DNA of 64,000 nt from Limosilactobacillus mucosae DSM 13345 (GTDB lineage: Bacteria > Bacillota > Bacilli > Lactobacillales > Lactobacillaceae), in NCBI RefSeq assembly GCF_001436025.1, contig NZ_AZEQ01000003.1, positions 1-64,000 of the forward strand, given 5' to 3'. The stretch's first letter is position 1; every line of letters begins with the position of its first letter. A program made the translations under genes and the position numbers. Of this stretch, positions 48,830-58,920 are shown piece by piece. The notes beneath the pieces are model-generated. The model had not been told where the DNA came from, ran no database searches, and worked only from the letters and a program-made list of their open reading frames with translations.

Positions 48830-49681
48830 CTAGTTTTTAAAGTAGTTATTTAATCCCTTGGCAATATCGCGGGCGATCTTTTGCTGATAGCTGGCATTTT
48901 TGATTTGATTAAAGTCTTTAGTTGAATTGATGTAGCCCATTTCGCAAAGCACGGCTGGACGGGTATTATCGCGAATGACCAGAAAGTCGCCAAACTCAAT
49001 GCCGCGATTGGTTAATGGCAGGTTATTCAGCTGCTTATTCAGTGCCTTGGCCAGCCTTTTGGATGCACCCTTATGGTAATAATAGGTTGTAAATCCCGAG
49101 GCTTCGTTGCGAGCCGGCGAAGAATCGAAATGGAAACTGATAAAGGCGTCGGCATGCATGCTTTCGGCAAGGGCCGGGCGCGGTTTGAGTCCAACGTAAC
49201 GGTCCGAGTCGCGTGTCATAATGACATGTGCTCCTCGCAGCCGCAGTTCTTGAGCGACACGATTAGCCAGCTGCAGCGTATAGGTCTTTTCCATGTAGCG
49301 CTTGCTGGTACTGTCTTTATATTCGGCACCAGAGTCAGAACCGCCATGGCCAGGGTCAATTACGATCGTAGCTTCGGAAAGGTTTGAGACGTGCTTGAGA
49401 TTGTTTTTGGGATGAACCAGCCAGCTGGCGACCCAGCCAAAACGCTGATCGCTTAGCCGAATCTTGTACCATGAGTTGCGCGTTTTGAGAATCGTTACGC
49501 GCTGGCCTTTTTTAACGGTACCGATCGTGGCATAGTCCAGTCCAGGACCGGTACGGACGTTGAGCCCACTGGTTTCAATGGTGGTCGTCCGCGAAAACGT
49601 CAGCGCGACCACCATGACAATTGCAATTAATGCCATGCTGATCGCAACCAGGACAGCTTTGGCAGGACGATGAAACTTCAA
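48830..49681 (-). CDS. N-acetylmuramoyl-L-alanine amidase with SH3b domain
   Basis: AAAGGAG lies 8 nt before a TTG at 49681, which is taken as the start; upstream ATGs would read through that site. The 283-residue product has a membrane anchor (about 8-29), a bacterial SH3 domain (LNVRTGPGLDYATIG, from 40) and an Amidase_3 domain (from 104) with zinc ligands His112 in DPGHGG, Glu131 and His184 in SFHFD, and the catalytic Glu in LCEMGY. It cuts the amide bond between muramic acid and the stem peptide, probably at the outer face of the membrane. Confidence 0.88.
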   Translation of the reverse strand: MKFHRPAKAVLVAISMALIAIVMVVALTFSRTTTIETSGLNVRTGPGLDYATIGTVKKGQRVTILKTRNSWYKIRLSDQRFGWVASWLVHPKNNLKHVSNLSEATIVIDPGHGGSDSGAEYKDSTSKRYMEKTYTLQLANRVAQELRLRGAHVIMTRDSDRYVGLKPRPALAESMHADAFISFHFDSSPARNEASGFTTYYYHKGASKRLAKALNKQLNNLPLTNRGIEFGDFLVIRDNTRPAVLCEMGYINSTKDFNQIKNASYQQKIARDIAKGLNNYFKN

Positions 49682-49765
49682 GATTTTAGCTCCTTTATCA
49701 TGAATCATTAAGATAAGTTTAGAAAGCATCAATTGGAAAATCAAGACTAATTCATGGCTGGCCTA

Positions 49766-49794
49766 TTGACTAAACAGCTCAAGCCTAGTAGGCT
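49766..49794 (+). promoter_or_regulatory. Putative promoter of the hisS-aspS leader
   Basis: TTGACT (49766-49771) is 17 bp from a weak TAGGCT -10 (49789-49794), just before the T-box leader. Confidence 0.45.
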
Positions 49795-49799
49795 AAGTA

Positions 49800-50009
49800 A
49801 GTAATTAAATTTAGAGATGCCGATGAAAAAGAATGTTCGGTCTGCCATAGCTTTCAGCGAGCGGGGAATTGGTGCAAGCCCTGTCGATTGGCTGCCGAGT
49901 GACGCTTTGGAGGCAGGGTCATGACCCCGTCGAAGCTACGTTACCCAAGAGTAAACCCAAGGTGGTACCGTGCATTCAAGCACCCTTGCAGCAGCAGGGG
50001 TGCTTTTTT
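49800..50009 (+). promoter_or_regulatory. T-box leader of hisS-aspS
   Basis: AAGGTGGTACCGTG (49959-49972) is the conserved T-box sequence that reads the uncharged tRNA 3' end. A terminator hairpin (GCACCCTTG / CAGGGGTGC followed by Ts, 49979-50009) lies right behind it, with a stem-I region upstream. Uncharged tRNA should stabilise the antiterminator and allow read-through. The specifier codon (His or Asp) was not determined. Confidence 0.88.
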
Positions 50010-50043
50010 AAATCGACTGATTGATCAATGGAGGAGAGATACA

Positions 50044-51336
50044 ATGCGCTATCAACGCCCAAAAGGCACGGCTGATATCTTGCCGGGCGAATCCGCTCAG
50101 TGGGAAGCCGTTGAGAAGCTGGCTCGTGAAATCTTTGCGCGCTATGGCTACCGCGAAATTCGCACGCCAATTTTTGAAAACTACAATATTTTTGCCCGCT
50201 CGGCTGGTGAGACTTCTGATGTCGTTACCAAAGAAATGTATGACTTTAAAGATAAGGGTGATCGTCACGTGGCGCTGCGCCCAGAAGGTACGGCTGGCGT
50301 AGTCCGGGCCTATGTTGAAAACAAGCTGTATGGTCCTGAATACAACAAGCCTTACAAGGTCTACTACATGGGACCGATGTTTCGCTATGAGCGGCCGCAG
50401 TCTGGTCGGCAGCGTGAGTTCCACCAAATTGGGGTTGAAGCATTTGGCAGCGATAATCCAGCCGTTGACGTTGAAGTTATGACCATGGCGCTGCGCCTGT
50501 TCAAGCAGCTGGGTCTAACGGGTCTGCGCGTAGCCATCAACACGCTTGGCGATCAAGAAACGCGCGATACCTACCGTCAAGCACTGATCGACTACTTAAA
50601 GCCGCACTACGATGAACTGAGCGAAGACTCTCAAGAACGTCTGGAAAAGAATCCATTACGGGTCTTAGACAGCAAGGATCCGCGCGACAAGCAGTTTGTT
50701 GACGATGCGCCATCGATTTTGGACTATTTGACTGATGATGCCCAAAAGCACTTTGATCTGGTCAAGGAAATGCTGGATGAGCTGGATATTGACTACACGG
50801 TTGACCCAACCATGGTGCGGGGACTGGATTACTACAACCACACGATCTTTGAGGTCATGGTTCAGGCAAAGTCGCTTGGTCAAGGCTACACGACGATCTG
50901 TGGCGGGGGCCGCTACAGTGGACTGGTTGAAGAGCTTGGCGGTCCGGATACGCCAGGGGTTGGCTTTGGGATTGGCTTAGAACGGCTGATGCTTTTGCTC
51001 AACGAAGAAGGACTGCTTAAAAAAGCGGATCCTGACCTAGACGTTTATGTTGTTGGCATTGGCGAGGCAACCAATACTGCCAGCTTTAAACTGGTTGAAG
51101 CAGCGCGGGATGCCGGCTTTGTTGCTGAACGCGACTACTTGAACCGTAAGCCGAAAGCGCAGTTTAAGACGGCTGCCAAGGAAAATGCAAAAGTCGTTTT
51201 GACGATTGGCCAAAAAGAACTGGAAAGCGGCACGGTTCACTTTAAGGTAATGGCCACGGGTGAAGAGACTACTTTACCACTGGACCGCATTTTTGCTGAT
51301 TTTAAAGCCGTTTATCAAGAACAGACAAAGGGGTAA
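50044..51336 (+). CDS. hisS: Histidyl-tRNA synthetase
   Basis: GGAGGAGA fixes the ATG at 50044. The 430-residue class II synthetase has motif 2 with [20 protein letters not shown] (split), the histidine-specific [13 protein letters not shown] and [13 protein letters not shown] loops, motif 3 GFGIGLERL, and the C-terminal anticodon-binding domain. It charges tRNA-His. aspS follows 6 bp later, and both are behind the T-box. Confidence 0.96.
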   Translation: MRYQRPKGTADILPGESAQWEAVEKLAREIFARYGYREIRTPIFENYNIFARSAGETSDVVTKEMYDFKDKGDRHVALRPEGTAGVVRAYVENKLYGPEYNKPYKVYYMGPMFRYERPQSGRQREFHQIGVEAFGSDNPAVDVEVMTMALRLFKQLGLTGLRVAINTLGDQETRDTYRQALIDYLKPHYDELSEDSQERLEKNPLRVLDSKDPRDKQFVDDAPSILDYLTDDAQKHFDLVKEMLDELDIDYTVDPTMVRGLDYYNHTIFEVMVQAKSLGQGYTTICGGGRYSGLVEELGGPDTPGVGFGIGLERLMLLLNEEGLLKKADPDLDVYVVGIGEATNTASFKLVEAARDAGFVAERDYLNRKPKAQFKTAAKENAKVVLTIGQKELESGTVHFKVMATGEETTLPLDRIFADFKAVYQEQTKG

Positions 51337-51342
51337 TAAAAA

Positions 51343-53121
51343 ATGAAGCGTACCAATTATGCTGGTGAGACCAGTGAACAGCAGATTGGCCAAGAAGTCG
51401 TCGTTAAAGGCTGGGTGGCCAAACGACGCAATCTGGGTGGCCTGATCTTTATCGACTTGTGGGATCGCTCAGGCATCGTGCAGCTGGTTTTTGATGAAAA
51501 AATTGATCCGGCGGCATTTGAAATCGCCAATCAGGTGCGGAACCAATACGTCATTGAAGCGCATGGTCTGGTGCGGGCTCGTAAGGAAGTCAACCCTGAC
51601 ATGAAGACGGGCAAGATCGAGATTGAAGTCAAGGAAGCCAGCATTTTGGCCAAGTCCAAGCCAATGCCGTTTGAAATCGTGGATGACGTTGATGCTTCTG
51701 AAGAACTGCGCTTGAAATACCGCTACCTTGATCTGCGCCGCCCTGAGATGATGAAGCGCTTGATGCTGCGGAGCAAGGTTACGCATGTCGTTCACCGCTA
51801 CTTTGAAAAGAACGGCTTCTTAGACGTTGAAACGCCAGAACTGACGCGCTCTACTCCAGAAGGGGCGCGTGACTACATCGTGCCTTCACGGGTCTACCCA
51901 GGCAGCTTCTATGCTTTGCCGCAATCGCCACAGTTGTTCAAGCAGCTGTTGATGGCAGCTGGGGTCGACAAGTACTACCAGATTGCCAAATGCTTCCGTG
52001 ATGAGGACTTGCGGGGCGACCGGCAGCCAGAATTTACGCAGATCGATACTGAAATGAGCTTTGCTACGCCAGAAGACATTCAAGCGATGACAGAAGGCCT
52101 GATCAAAGACGTTATGAAAGAAGTCTTGGACATTGACGTTAAGACGCCTTTCCCACGTATGGAATGGCAAGAGGCAATGGACAAGTACGGTACCGACAAG
52201 CCGGATACGCGTTTTGAAATGCTGATTCATGATATCAGTGATCTGGTGAAGGACAGCTCGTTTAAGGTATTCAGCAGTACGGTGGCAGCTGGCAACTATG
52301 TCCGGGCCATTGTCGTACCTGGTGGAGCTGATAAGTACTCCCGTAAAGACATCAGCAAGCAGGAAGACTACATCAAGCGCTATAATGCCAAGGGGCTGGC
52401 CTGGGTCAAGGTTGGCGCGGATGGCTACAATGGTCCCGTTGCCAAGTTCTTAAACGATCAAGCTGCTGAATTAAATGCGGCGCTTGATGCCAAGGAAGGC
52501 GACTTGATCTTAATCGTTGCCGGTTCGTTCCACGTGGTCTGCGATTCATTAGGCTACCTGCGAAACCACTTTGCTGAAGAACTCGGCTTAAAAGACCCTA
52601 ACCAATGGAACTACGTCTGGATCGTCAACTGGCCAATGTTTGAATATGATGAAGGCTTTGGTAAGTGGATCGCGGCTCACCACCCATTCACGATGCTTAA
52701 CCCTGAGGATCTGCACTATCTGGAAGATGGCGAAGACCCACATCAGGCGCACGCACAAAGCTATGACATCGTTTTGAACGGTCAAGAAATCGGTGGGGGC
52801 TCCATCCGTATTCACGACCCTGAAATTCAAGAAAAGGTCTTTAAGGCCCTGGGCTACAGCAAAGAAAAGGCTCAAGCACGCTTCGGCTTTTTGATCAAGG
52901 CTTTGGAACTGGGAATGCCTCCAGAGGGTGGTCTGGCAATTGGCCTGGATCGCTGGGTAATGTTCCTGTCGCAGGCTGACAGCATTCGTGATGTGATTGC
53001 CTTCCCTAAGAACTCAAAGGCCGTTGAACCATTGACGGCAGCACCAGCTCGCGTCAGTGAACAACAGTTGGAAGAGCTGCGTCTGGAAGTTCCTGCTGAA
53101 GACGAAGACAAAGAAGACTAA
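51343..53121 (+). CDS. aspS: Aspartyl-tRNA synthetase
   Basis: The 592-residue class IIb enzyme has an N-terminal OB-fold ([21 protein letters not shown] split), motif 2 [20 protein letters not shown], a bacterial GAD insertion domain, and motif 3 [11 protein letters not shown]. It attaches Asp to tRNA-Asp, and may also charge tRNA-Asn in species that use GatCAB. Co-transcribed with hisS. Confidence 0.96.
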   Translation: MKRTNYAGETSEQQIGQEVVVKGWVAKRRNLGGLIFIDLWDRSGIVQLVFDEKIDPAAFEIANQVRNQYVIEAHGLVRARKEVNPDMKTGKIEIEVKEASILAKSKPMPFEIVDDVDASEELRLKYRYLDLRRPEMMKRLMLRSKVTHVVHRYFEKNGFLDVETPELTRSTPEGARDYIVPSRVYPGSFYALPQSPQLFKQLLMAAGVDKYYQIAKCFRDEDLRGDRQPEFTQIDTEMSFATPEDIQAMTEGLIKDVMKEVLDIDVKTPFPRMEWQEAMDKYGTDKPDTRFEMLIHDISDLVKDSSFKVFSSTVAAGNYVRAIVVPGGADKYSRKDISKQEDYIKRYNAKGLAWVKVGADGYNGPVAKFLNDQAAELNAALDAKEGDLILIVAGSFHVVCDSLGYLRNHFAEELGLKDPNQWNYVWIVNWPMFEYDEGFGKWIAAHHPFTMLNPEDLHYLEDGEDPHQAHAQSYDIVLNGQEIGGGSIRIHDPEIQEKVFKALGYSKEKAQARFGFLIKALELGMPPEGGLAIGLDRWVMFLSQADSIRDVIAFPKNSKAVEPLTAAPARVSEQQLEELRLEVPAEDEDKED

Positions 53122-53135
53122 CTGAATAAGCTGTA

Positions 53136-53168
53136 AAAAAGGATCCGCTGGCTTGGCGGATCCTTTTT
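53136..53168 (+). terminator. Intrinsic terminator after aspS
   Basis: AAGGATCCGC and GCGGATCCTT are perfect complements across a 7-nt loop, with a T run. Confidence 0.85.
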
Positions 53169-53195
53169 GATTAAGGTGGGGGAATATGCAATTAC

Positions 53196-53430
53196 TTACT
53201 TTTGACTAAAAACCGGCGCAAAGTATGTAAATTCAGGGCCGGCAATCGTTCAAAACTGGATTTTCTTCACTAAGTCAAGGATCTTTCGGCCAGCAAAGTA
53301 CAACTAAAAACGCTTTGACAGAACCGCGCCAAGAATCTGGACTTATGATGAGCTGGCCTTAAAACGATCAGCCTTAATCAGACCCGCCTAAAAGCTGGCT
53401 GCGATCAGTCAGCAGCGAATATAAAATCAT
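53196..53430 (-). pseudogene. Decayed gene remnant between aspS and the recombinase
   Basis: From an ATG at 53430 the first 14 codons (MILYSLLTDRSQLL) read sensibly, then a one-base shift gives AGLIKADRFKASS and further protein-like stretches (VQILGAVLSKRF, LYFAGRKILDLVKKIQF, TIAGPEFTYFAPVF) separated by stops TAA, TAG and TGA and ending at TAA 53198-53196. The family is not recognised. This is an interpretation of a stretch that otherwise holds no gene. Confidence 0.4.
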
Positions 53431-53477
53431 GAAACTTGTGCGTGTCCTGCAATGGCAGATCTTGGCTCCGGCTGCGG

Positions 53478-54122
53478 TTATTCAAGCTTGAAATTGCGGA
53501 CGACCTTGTCCAGATCCTCCTGCTCGATTCCAAGATAATGGCGGGTATTGCGTTCAGAAGAGTGGTTGAACAGCTGCGAGATGATTTCGATATTGACGCC
53601 ATCTTTATATAACTGACGGCCAAACGTCTTACGAAACGAGTGCGTCCCCAGCTTGGCTACCAGTTTTTCGTTGCCGGTTTTACGGGCGATTCGCTGCAGC
53701 ATTTGATAAAAGCCGTGCACGGAGAAGTGACCGTCTTGGCGGCCGGGGAACAGCCAATCATTATCGTCTTTGAAGTCCAGTTCGTTTAAGTAGTTGATGA
53801 TCTCAGCCAGACAGTTGTTCCAGTAAAGCGTCTTGGCCTTACCGGTTTTTTGCTCGATGATCCGCGTTTGGGTCTTGTTTTTAACGTGGCCAACCCGCAG
53901 CGTCACGACATCAGAGGCGCGCAGGCCGTTGTTTAACGCAATCGAGATCAAAAGCAGATTGCGGTTGACCAATTCGGGACGTGAATATTGGCGAATAGCT
54001 TCTTGCAGTTCGTGATACTCGGCGGTCGTTAAAAATTTGACGTTTTCCACCCAGATCTTACGGTCGCCTTTCTTTTCGCCATTGGTCTTGTTTTTGGGAA
54101 CGTAGATGCGTTTTTTCGCCAT
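53478..54122 (-). CDS. Small tyrosine recombinase (catalytic domain only)
   Basis: The 214-residue protein has a complete tyrosine-recombinase site: Arg68 in GLRASD, a Lys in the beta-hairpin (about 92-95), His161 and Arg164 in HSFRKTFG, His187 in FNHSS and the nucleophile Tyr196 in TRHY. It lacks the usual N-terminal arm- and core-binding domain, being little longer than the catalytic part. No flanking prophage or clear att site is visible. It could be a stand-alone resolvase/inverter or the relic of an element. It is not XerC or XerD. Confidence 0.85.
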   Translation of the reverse strand: MAKKRIYVPKNKTNGEKKGDRKIWVENVKFLTTAEYHELQEAIRQYSRPELVNRNLLLISIALNNGLRASDVVTLRVGHVKNKTQTRIIEQKTGKAKTLYWNNCLAEIINYLNELDFKDDNDWLFPGRQDGHFSVHGFYQMLQRIARKTGNEKLVAKLGTHSFRKTFGRQLYKDGVNIEIISQLFNHSSERNTRHYLGIEQEDLDKVVRNFKLE

Positions 54123-54222
54123 AGAAATTCCTCCTTAACAGCGAACGAGTCAATAATTTTATTGTAGCGATAAAATACGCTAAAATAAAGAGACTCGCTT
54201 ATTAAAGAAAGGATGCGATCAA

Positions 54223-55125
54223 ATGCTGATTGGCTCACACGTCAGTCTTAAAGCGCCCAAAATGCTGCTTGGTTCTGCTCAAGAAGCAGCCAGCTATGGG
54301 GCCAATACGTTTATGGTTTATACCGGTGCGCCGCAGAATACCAAACGCAAGCCGCTTGATGAAATGAAGATTCCAGAAGGTCGGGCCTACATTGAAGAGC
54401 ACGGTTTCAGTCATCTGGTGGTGCATGCGCCTTATATCGTTAATCTGGGCAACACGCTCAAGCCGCAGAACTTTGCTTTTGGCGTTGAGTTCCTGCGTCA
54501 AGAGGTTCAACGGGCCGCGGCCATTGGTGCCACGCAGATTACGCTGCATCCCGGAGCTCATGTCGGTGCTGGGGCCAAAGTAGCCTTACATCAGATTGCA
54601 CAAGGATTAAATGAGATCATCACGCCCGATCAAAAGCCGCAGATTGCGATTGAAACCATGGCTGGTAAGGGAACTGAGGTCGGCACTTCATTTGAGCAGA
54701 TTGCCGAGATCATGGATCAGGTTGTCTATAACGAAAAGCTCTCGGTAACGTTTGATACATGTCATACCAATGATGCCGGCTATAACGTCAAAAACGACTT
54801 TGATGGCGTCTTGGAAGAATTTGATCATATCTTGGGCCTTGAAAAGCTGCAGGTCATTCACTTAAACGATTCTAAGAATCCACAGGGCAGCCATAAAGAC
54901 CGCCACGAAAACCTGGGGATGGGAACGATTGGCTTTGAGGCGCTCAGTTATATTGCCCATCATCCGCAATTGGAACAGGTGCCTAAAATTATGGAGACGC
55001 CCTGGGTTCCACTGGCCGATAATCCTAAAAAGAAAGTCGCTCCTTATGGCGAAGAGATCAAGATGATCACAAACAATCAGTTTGATCCAACGTTTGTGGA
55101 ACGACTAAGCCATTCTGAAAATTAG
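54223..55125 (+). CDS. nfo: Endonuclease IV (AP endonuclease)
   Basis: The 300-residue TIM-barrel enzyme has metal ligands in [30 protein letters not shown] and [24 protein letters not shown] (split), the family signatures. It cuts DNA at abasic sites in base-excision repair. AAAGGA precedes the start, and it is a single-gene unit. Confidence 0.95.
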   Translation: MLIGSHVSLKAPKMLLGSAQEAASYGANTFMVYTGAPQNTKRKPLDEMKIPEGRAYIEEHGFSHLVVHAPYIVNLGNTLKPQNFAFGVEFLRQEVQRAAAIGATQITLHPGAHVGAGAKVALHQIAQGLNEIITPDQKPQIAIETMAGKGTEVGTSFEQIAEIMDQVVYNEKLSVTFDTCHTNDAGYNVKNDFDGVLEEFDHILGLEKLQVIHLNDSKNPQGSHKDRHENLGMGTIGFEALSYIAHHPQLEQVPKIMETPWVPLADNPKKKVAPYGEEIKMITNNQFDPTFVERLSHSEN

Positions 55126-55148
55126 TTGAAATTTTTTCAAAAAAGCAG

Positions 55149-55177
55149 TTGACGCTCTTTTTTGGATTAAGTATAAT
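55149..55177 (+). promoter_or_regulatory. rpsU promoter
   Basis: TTGACG and a perfect TATAAT are spaced by 17 bp. Confidence 0.8.
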
Positions 55178-55267
55178 ATCATTCGTAGTGATAAGATTGA
55201 AGCAGTCAATTAGACGCTTTTGATCGCAACAGTACGGAATTCTAAGCTCGGAGGGAGGGAATCAACA

Positions 55268-55453
55268 ATGTCAAAGACTATCGTTCGCAAGAATGAATCG
55301 TTAGACGACGCTCTTCGACGCTTTAAGCGTACGGTTTCACGGAACGGAACGCTGCAAGAATACCGCAAGCGTGAATTTTACGAAAAGCCAAGCGTAAAAC
55401 GTAAGTTGAAATCTGAAGCAGCTCGGAAGCGCAAAAACAAGCGCCGTCACTAG
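55268..55453 (+). CDS. rpsU: 30S ribosomal protein S21
   Basis: GGAGGGAGGG fixes the ATG at 55268. The 61-residue, very basic protein starts [20 protein letters not shown] and ends in a KRKNKRRH tail, as S21 does. yqeY follows after a terminator, the usual Firmicute pair. Confidence 0.96.
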   Translation: MSKTIVRKNESLDDALRRFKRTVSRNGTLQEYRKREFYEKPSVKRKLKSEAARKRKNKRRH

Positions 55454-55461
55454 AATGCTGC

Positions 55462-55500
55462 AGCTCCTGGGCGAATGTCTCATTCACCAGGGGCTTTTTT
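55462..55500 (+). terminator. Intrinsic terminator after rpsU
   Basis: AGCTCCTGG and CCAGGGGCT pair, with a T run. TATAAT at 55502-55507 directly behind may serve yqeY. Confidence 0.75.
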
Positions 55501-55531
55501 GTATAATTTAGAAAAACGGGAGGAACTTGAA

Positions 55532-55978
55532 ATGAGTCTATTGGATAAGCTGACTAAAGACATGGTTGCCGCAATGAAAGCCAAGGACAAGGAAACCTTG
55601 AGCACGGTCCGGATGCTTAAGGCTTCGGTTCAAAACGAAAAGATCAAGTTGGGTCATGAATTAAGCGAAGAAGAAGAAAATTCGCTGTTGGCGCGTGAAT
55701 ACAAGCAGCGCAAGGAAGCTTTGGAAGAATTCGTTGCTGCCAAGCGTCAGGATCTTATTGACAAGACCAAGGCTGAAATGAGCGTTGTTGAAAAGTACAT
55801 GCCAAAGCAGCTTTCTGATGACGAAATCAAGCAGATCGTTGATGAGGCCGTTCAAGCTACGGGTGCTGACAGCATGAAGGACTTCGGCAAGGTAATGAAG
55901 TCGGTTATGCCAAAGGTTAAGGGCAAGGCTGATGGCAAAGTAGTCAACCAAACCGTTAAGGATGCCCTGCAAAAATAA
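55532..55978 (+). CDS. yqeY: GatB/YqeY domain protein
   Basis: GGGAGGA fixes the ATG at 55532. The 148-residue protein has the helical YqeY layout (LLDKLTKDMVAAMKAKDKE, EKYMPKQLSDDEI, GKVMKSVMPKVKGKADG). It resembles the tRNA-binding tail of GatB; its role in the cell is not settled. Confidence 0.93.
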   Translation: MSLLDKLTKDMVAAMKAKDKETLSTVRMLKASVQNEKIKLGHELSEEEENSLLAREYKQRKEALEEFVAAKRQDLIDKTKAEMSVVEKYMPKQLSDDEIKQIVDEAVQATGADSMKDFGKVMKSVMPKVKGKADGKVVNQTVKDALQK

Positions 55979-56028
55979 GGCATTAATGTACCGGATTGCT
56001 GATCAATCAAGCTATTGATCAAGATGAT

Positions 56029-56061
56029 AGGCACTGTCCGATTTGGGCAGTGCTTTTCTTT
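56029..56061 (+). terminator. Intrinsic terminator after yqeY
   Basis: GCACTGTCC and GGGCAGTGC pair with one G-T, followed by TTTTC. Confidence 0.7.
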
Positions 56062-56097
56062 TGCCATGTTGCGGTTTATGCGGATTGCAGCCGGCTA

Positions 56098-56106
56098 TGT
56101 TATAAT
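56098..56106 (+). promoter_or_regulatory. Extended -10 promoter of the phoH operon
   Basis: TGTTATAAT matches TGnTATAAT exactly. No good -35 is present, as is common with extended -10 promoters. Confidence 0.6.
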
Positions 56107-56151
56107 TTTTGATGGTATTGATTAAATCAAAAGCAAAGGGGAAATCTTCGT

Positions 56152-57120
56152 TTGACAGAAATGACTTTTCGCATTGAAAGCCCTGAAGTTGAATTGGGAC
56201 TTTTGGGCGCGCAAGACAAATTCGTGGTGCTTTTAGAAGAAGGCATGAACGTAACCATCAATCCGTTTGGTACCGATCTGAAAATCAGCGGTGAAGATGA
56301 GGACGTTCATCTGACCTATGACGTTTTAGAGCAGCTGGTAGATCTGCTGCATCATGGCATCAGCTTAAGCAGCACGGATATCGTCAGTGCGATGAAGATG
56401 GCTCGTCGCGGTACGCTGCAGTACTTTGGCGATCTGTACAGTGAAACGATTATTAAGGATCGCAAAGGCCGGTCGATTCGCGTCAAAAACTTTGGTCAGC
56501 GTCAGTATGTGCATGCCATCAAGGATAATGACATTACGTTTGGGATTGGGCCAGCCGGAACGGGGAAGACGTATCTGGCAGTTGCGATGGCCGTAGCTGC
56601 TTTAAAGCGCGGTGAGGTTGAGCGGATCATTCTGACGCGGCCTGCCGTAGAAGCCGGTGAGAGTCTAGGTTTTTTGCCTGGTGACTTGAAGGAAAAGGTT
56701 GATCCATACCTGCGGCCGATTTATGACGCGTTAAATGAGATTTTTGGCGCCGACCACGTGGAACGTCTGATCGATCGCGGCACGATTGAAATCGCACCAT
56801 TAGCATACATGCGGGGACGGACGCTGGATAATGCCTTTGTAATCTTAGACGAGGCACAAAACACCACCAATGCGCAGATGAAGATGTTTCTGACGCGGCT
56901 TGGCTTTGGTTCGAAAATGGTTGTCAATGGTGATGTTTCGCAGATTGACTTGCCAAGGGGGACTCGCAGCGGCTTGATCTCGGCCCCCCGAATTCTGCAG
57001 AACGTACCCTCAATTGAATTCGTTCAATTTAGCGCGGCCGATGTGGTCCGGCATCCAGTTGTCGCCCGCATCATTACGGCCTATGAAAATGATGAGCAAC
57101 AGACTTTGGAGAAAAAATAA
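56152..57120 (+). CDS. phoH: PhoH family ATPase
   Basis: AAGGGGA (56136-56142) favours the TTG at 56152 over the ATG at 56161. The 322-residue product has an N-terminal KH-like region and Walker A GPAGTGKT (133-140) with DEAQNTT as Walker B. PhoH proteins bind RNA and nucleotides. Its last base is shared with the ybeY ATG (TAATG), so the genes are coupled. Confidence 0.92.
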   Translation: MTEMTFRIESPEVELGLLGAQDKFVVLLEEGMNVTINPFGTDLKISGEDEDVHLTYDVLEQLVDLLHHGISLSSTDIVSAMKMARRGTLQYFGDLYSETIIKDRKGRSIRVKNFGQRQYVHAIKDNDITFGIGPAGTGKTYLAVAMAVAALKRGEVERIILTRPAVEAGESLGFLPGDLKEKVDPYLRPIYDALNEIFGADHVERLIDRGTIEIAPLAYMRGRTLDNAFVILDEAQNTTNAQMKMFLTRLGFGSKMVVNGDVSQIDLPRGTRSGLISAPRILQNVPSIEFVQFSAADVVRHPVVARIITAYENDEQQTLEKK

Positions 57121-57602
57121 TGGATATTGAAATCTACGACCAAACCGGTGATCAAGCCGTCAGCCAAGATCAATTGCAGCTGGCGCACGATATTTTGGAA
57201 TATGCGGCCAAGTGCCTTGAGTTAAAGGACAATACGGAGGTTTCTCTGACGTTTGTTCACAATCCGCAAATCAGAGCGCTGAATGCTCAATATCGCGGCG
57301 TTGATCGGGCGACTGACGTTTTAAGCTTTGCCTTAGAAGATGACAGCGACGATTCGCCGATCTTGCTGGATCCAGAACTGGCGGCCCAGATTCCAGAAAA
57401 CCTCGGCGATCTGTTCATCTCGATTGATAAAGTTGGCGAGCAGGCTAAGTTTTTGGGTCATTCCAATGATCGTGAGCTGGGCTTTTTGATCGTGCATGGC
57501 TTTTTGCATTTGAATGGGTATGATCATGAAGAAAAGGCCGATGAAGAAAAAATGTTTAAGCTGCAAGAGGAGATTTTAAATGGCTATGGGCTCCCAAGAT
57601 AA
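57120..57602 (+). CDS. ybeY: Endoribonuclease YbeY
   Basis: The 160-residue metalloprotein has the zinc motif HGFLHLNGYDH (His126, His130, His136). It takes part in 16S rRNA maturation and ribosome quality control. Overlaps exist with phoH before and with dgkA after (23 bp). Confidence 0.95.
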   Translation: MDIEIYDQTGDQAVSQDQLQLAHDILEYAAKCLELKDNTEVSLTFVHNPQIRALNAQYRGVDRATDVLSFALEDDSDDSPILLDPELAAQIPENLGDLFISIDKVGEQAKFLGHSNDRELGFLIVHGFLHLNGYDHEEKADEEKMFKLQEEILNGYGLPR

Positions 57603-57984
57603 GCATCAGGTCGAAAAAAATCGTCATTTCATCCAGGCGCTGGGACATGCCTGGGATGGAGTCAAAGATGTGGTTAAAAAAGAACGCAACATGCGGTTCC
57701 ATATCATCGCGGCCGTTTTGGTGATTATCGCGGCCTTTTTGATGCAGGTCAACGTTTTTGAGTGGCTGTGGCTGCTGTCGGCCATCTTTGTCGTGTTTGC
57801 GGCTGAGTTTGCCAATACGATCGTTGAAGAGCTGGTTGATCTGGTCGTGCACCATCACTATGATCTTGATGCTAAATACGCTAAAGATATTGCCGCTGGG
57901 GTCGTCTTGCTGGCAGCTTTTTACGCGGTTTTGGTCGGGCTGCTGATTTTTTGGCCGCGCTTCAAGAATTTGTTAGGCATTTAG
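57580..57984 (+). CDS. dgkA: Diacylglycerol/undecaprenol kinase
   Basis: The 134-residue membrane protein has three helices and the conserved Glu in [14 protein letters not shown]. Gram-positive members phosphorylate undecaprenol, giving lipid carrier for wall synthesis. AGAGGAG lies inside the end of ybeY. Confidence 0.93.
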   Translation: MAMGSQDKHQVEKNRHFIQALGHAWDGVKDVVKKERNMRFHIIAAVLVIIAAFLMQVNVFEWLWLLSAIFVVFAAEFANTIVEELVDLVVHHHYDLDAKYAKDIAAGVVLLAAFYAVLVGLLIFWPRFKNLLGI

Positions 57985-57997
57985 GAAAGGGAAAAAT

Positions 57998-58906
57998 ATG
58001 GACAATCCAAATTTTAAATCTGGTTTCGTTGCTCTGATTGGTCGGCCCAACGTCGGCAAGTCAACGCTTTTAAACTATGTCGTCGGACAAAAGGTTGCCA
58101 TTATGAGCAACGTTGCCCAAACGACGCGTAATAAGATTCAAGGGATCTACACTACTGATGAGGCTCAGATCGTCTTCATCGACACGCCGGGGGTCCACAA
58201 GCCGCAAACCAAACTGGGCGACTTTATGGAGCGCTCAACGCTTTCGGCTTTGGATGAGGTCGACGCGGTTTTATACGTGGTCGCTGCTGATGAAAAGCGC
58301 GGTCCTGGCGATAACTTCATCATGGAGCGGCTCAAGCAGGTGCAAAAGCCGATCTACCTGGTCGTCAACAAGATCGATAAGGTACATCCAAACAAGCTGC
58401 CGGCAATCGTCAAGCAGTTTGAGGATGGCACGGTCAAGCTTGCCGATGTCGTTCCGGTTTCAGCATTGAATGGCAATAACGTCAATGCTTTGATCAACAA
58501 GTTGGTCGACCAGCTGCCAAATGGTCCGCAATACTATCCTAGCGATCAGATCAGCGACCACCCCGAACGTTTCGTGATTGCCGAGATGATTCGTGAAAAA
58601 GTCTTTATGCTGACGCGCCAGGAAGTGCCGCATTCGGTTGCCGTGGATGTCATGTCGGTCAAGCGTCAAGATGATGAGACGGTCCACATCAATGCCAACA
58701 TCATCGTTGAGCGGCCGGGACAAAAGGGCATCATCATCGGTAAAAAAGGGCAGATGCTCAAACAGATCGGGACCATGGCCAGAAAAGACATCGAGCATCT
58801 GCTGGGCGATCGGGTCTATCTGCAGCTGTGGGTCAAGGTGGTTCCCGGCTGGCGCGATAAATCGGCAATGCTCAAAGACTACGGCTACCGCAGCAACGAC
58901 TATTAA
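57998..58906 (+). CDS. era: GTPase Era
   Basis: The 302-residue protein has G1 GRPNVGKS (15-22), G3 DTPGVHKP, G4 NKID and a C-terminal KH domain with [11 protein letters not shown]. It helps assemble the 30S subunit. It is part of the phoH-ybeY-dgkA-era-recO run. Confidence 0.96.
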   Translation: MDNPNFKSGFVALIGRPNVGKSTLLNYVVGQKVAIMSNVAQTTRNKIQGIYTTDEAQIVFIDTPGVHKPQTKLGDFMERSTLSALDEVDAVLYVVAADEKRGPGDNFIMERLKQVQKPIYLVVNKIDKVHPNKLPAIVKQFEDGTVKLADVVPVSALNGNNVNALINKLVDQLPNGPQYYPSDQISDHPERFVIAEMIREKVFMLTRQEVPHSVAVDVMSVKRQDDETVHINANIIVERPGQKGIIIGKKGQMLKQIGTMARKDIEHLLGDRVYLQLWVKVVPGWRDKSAMLKDYGYRSNDY

Positions 58907-58920
58907 AAGGAGCTGAGAGC

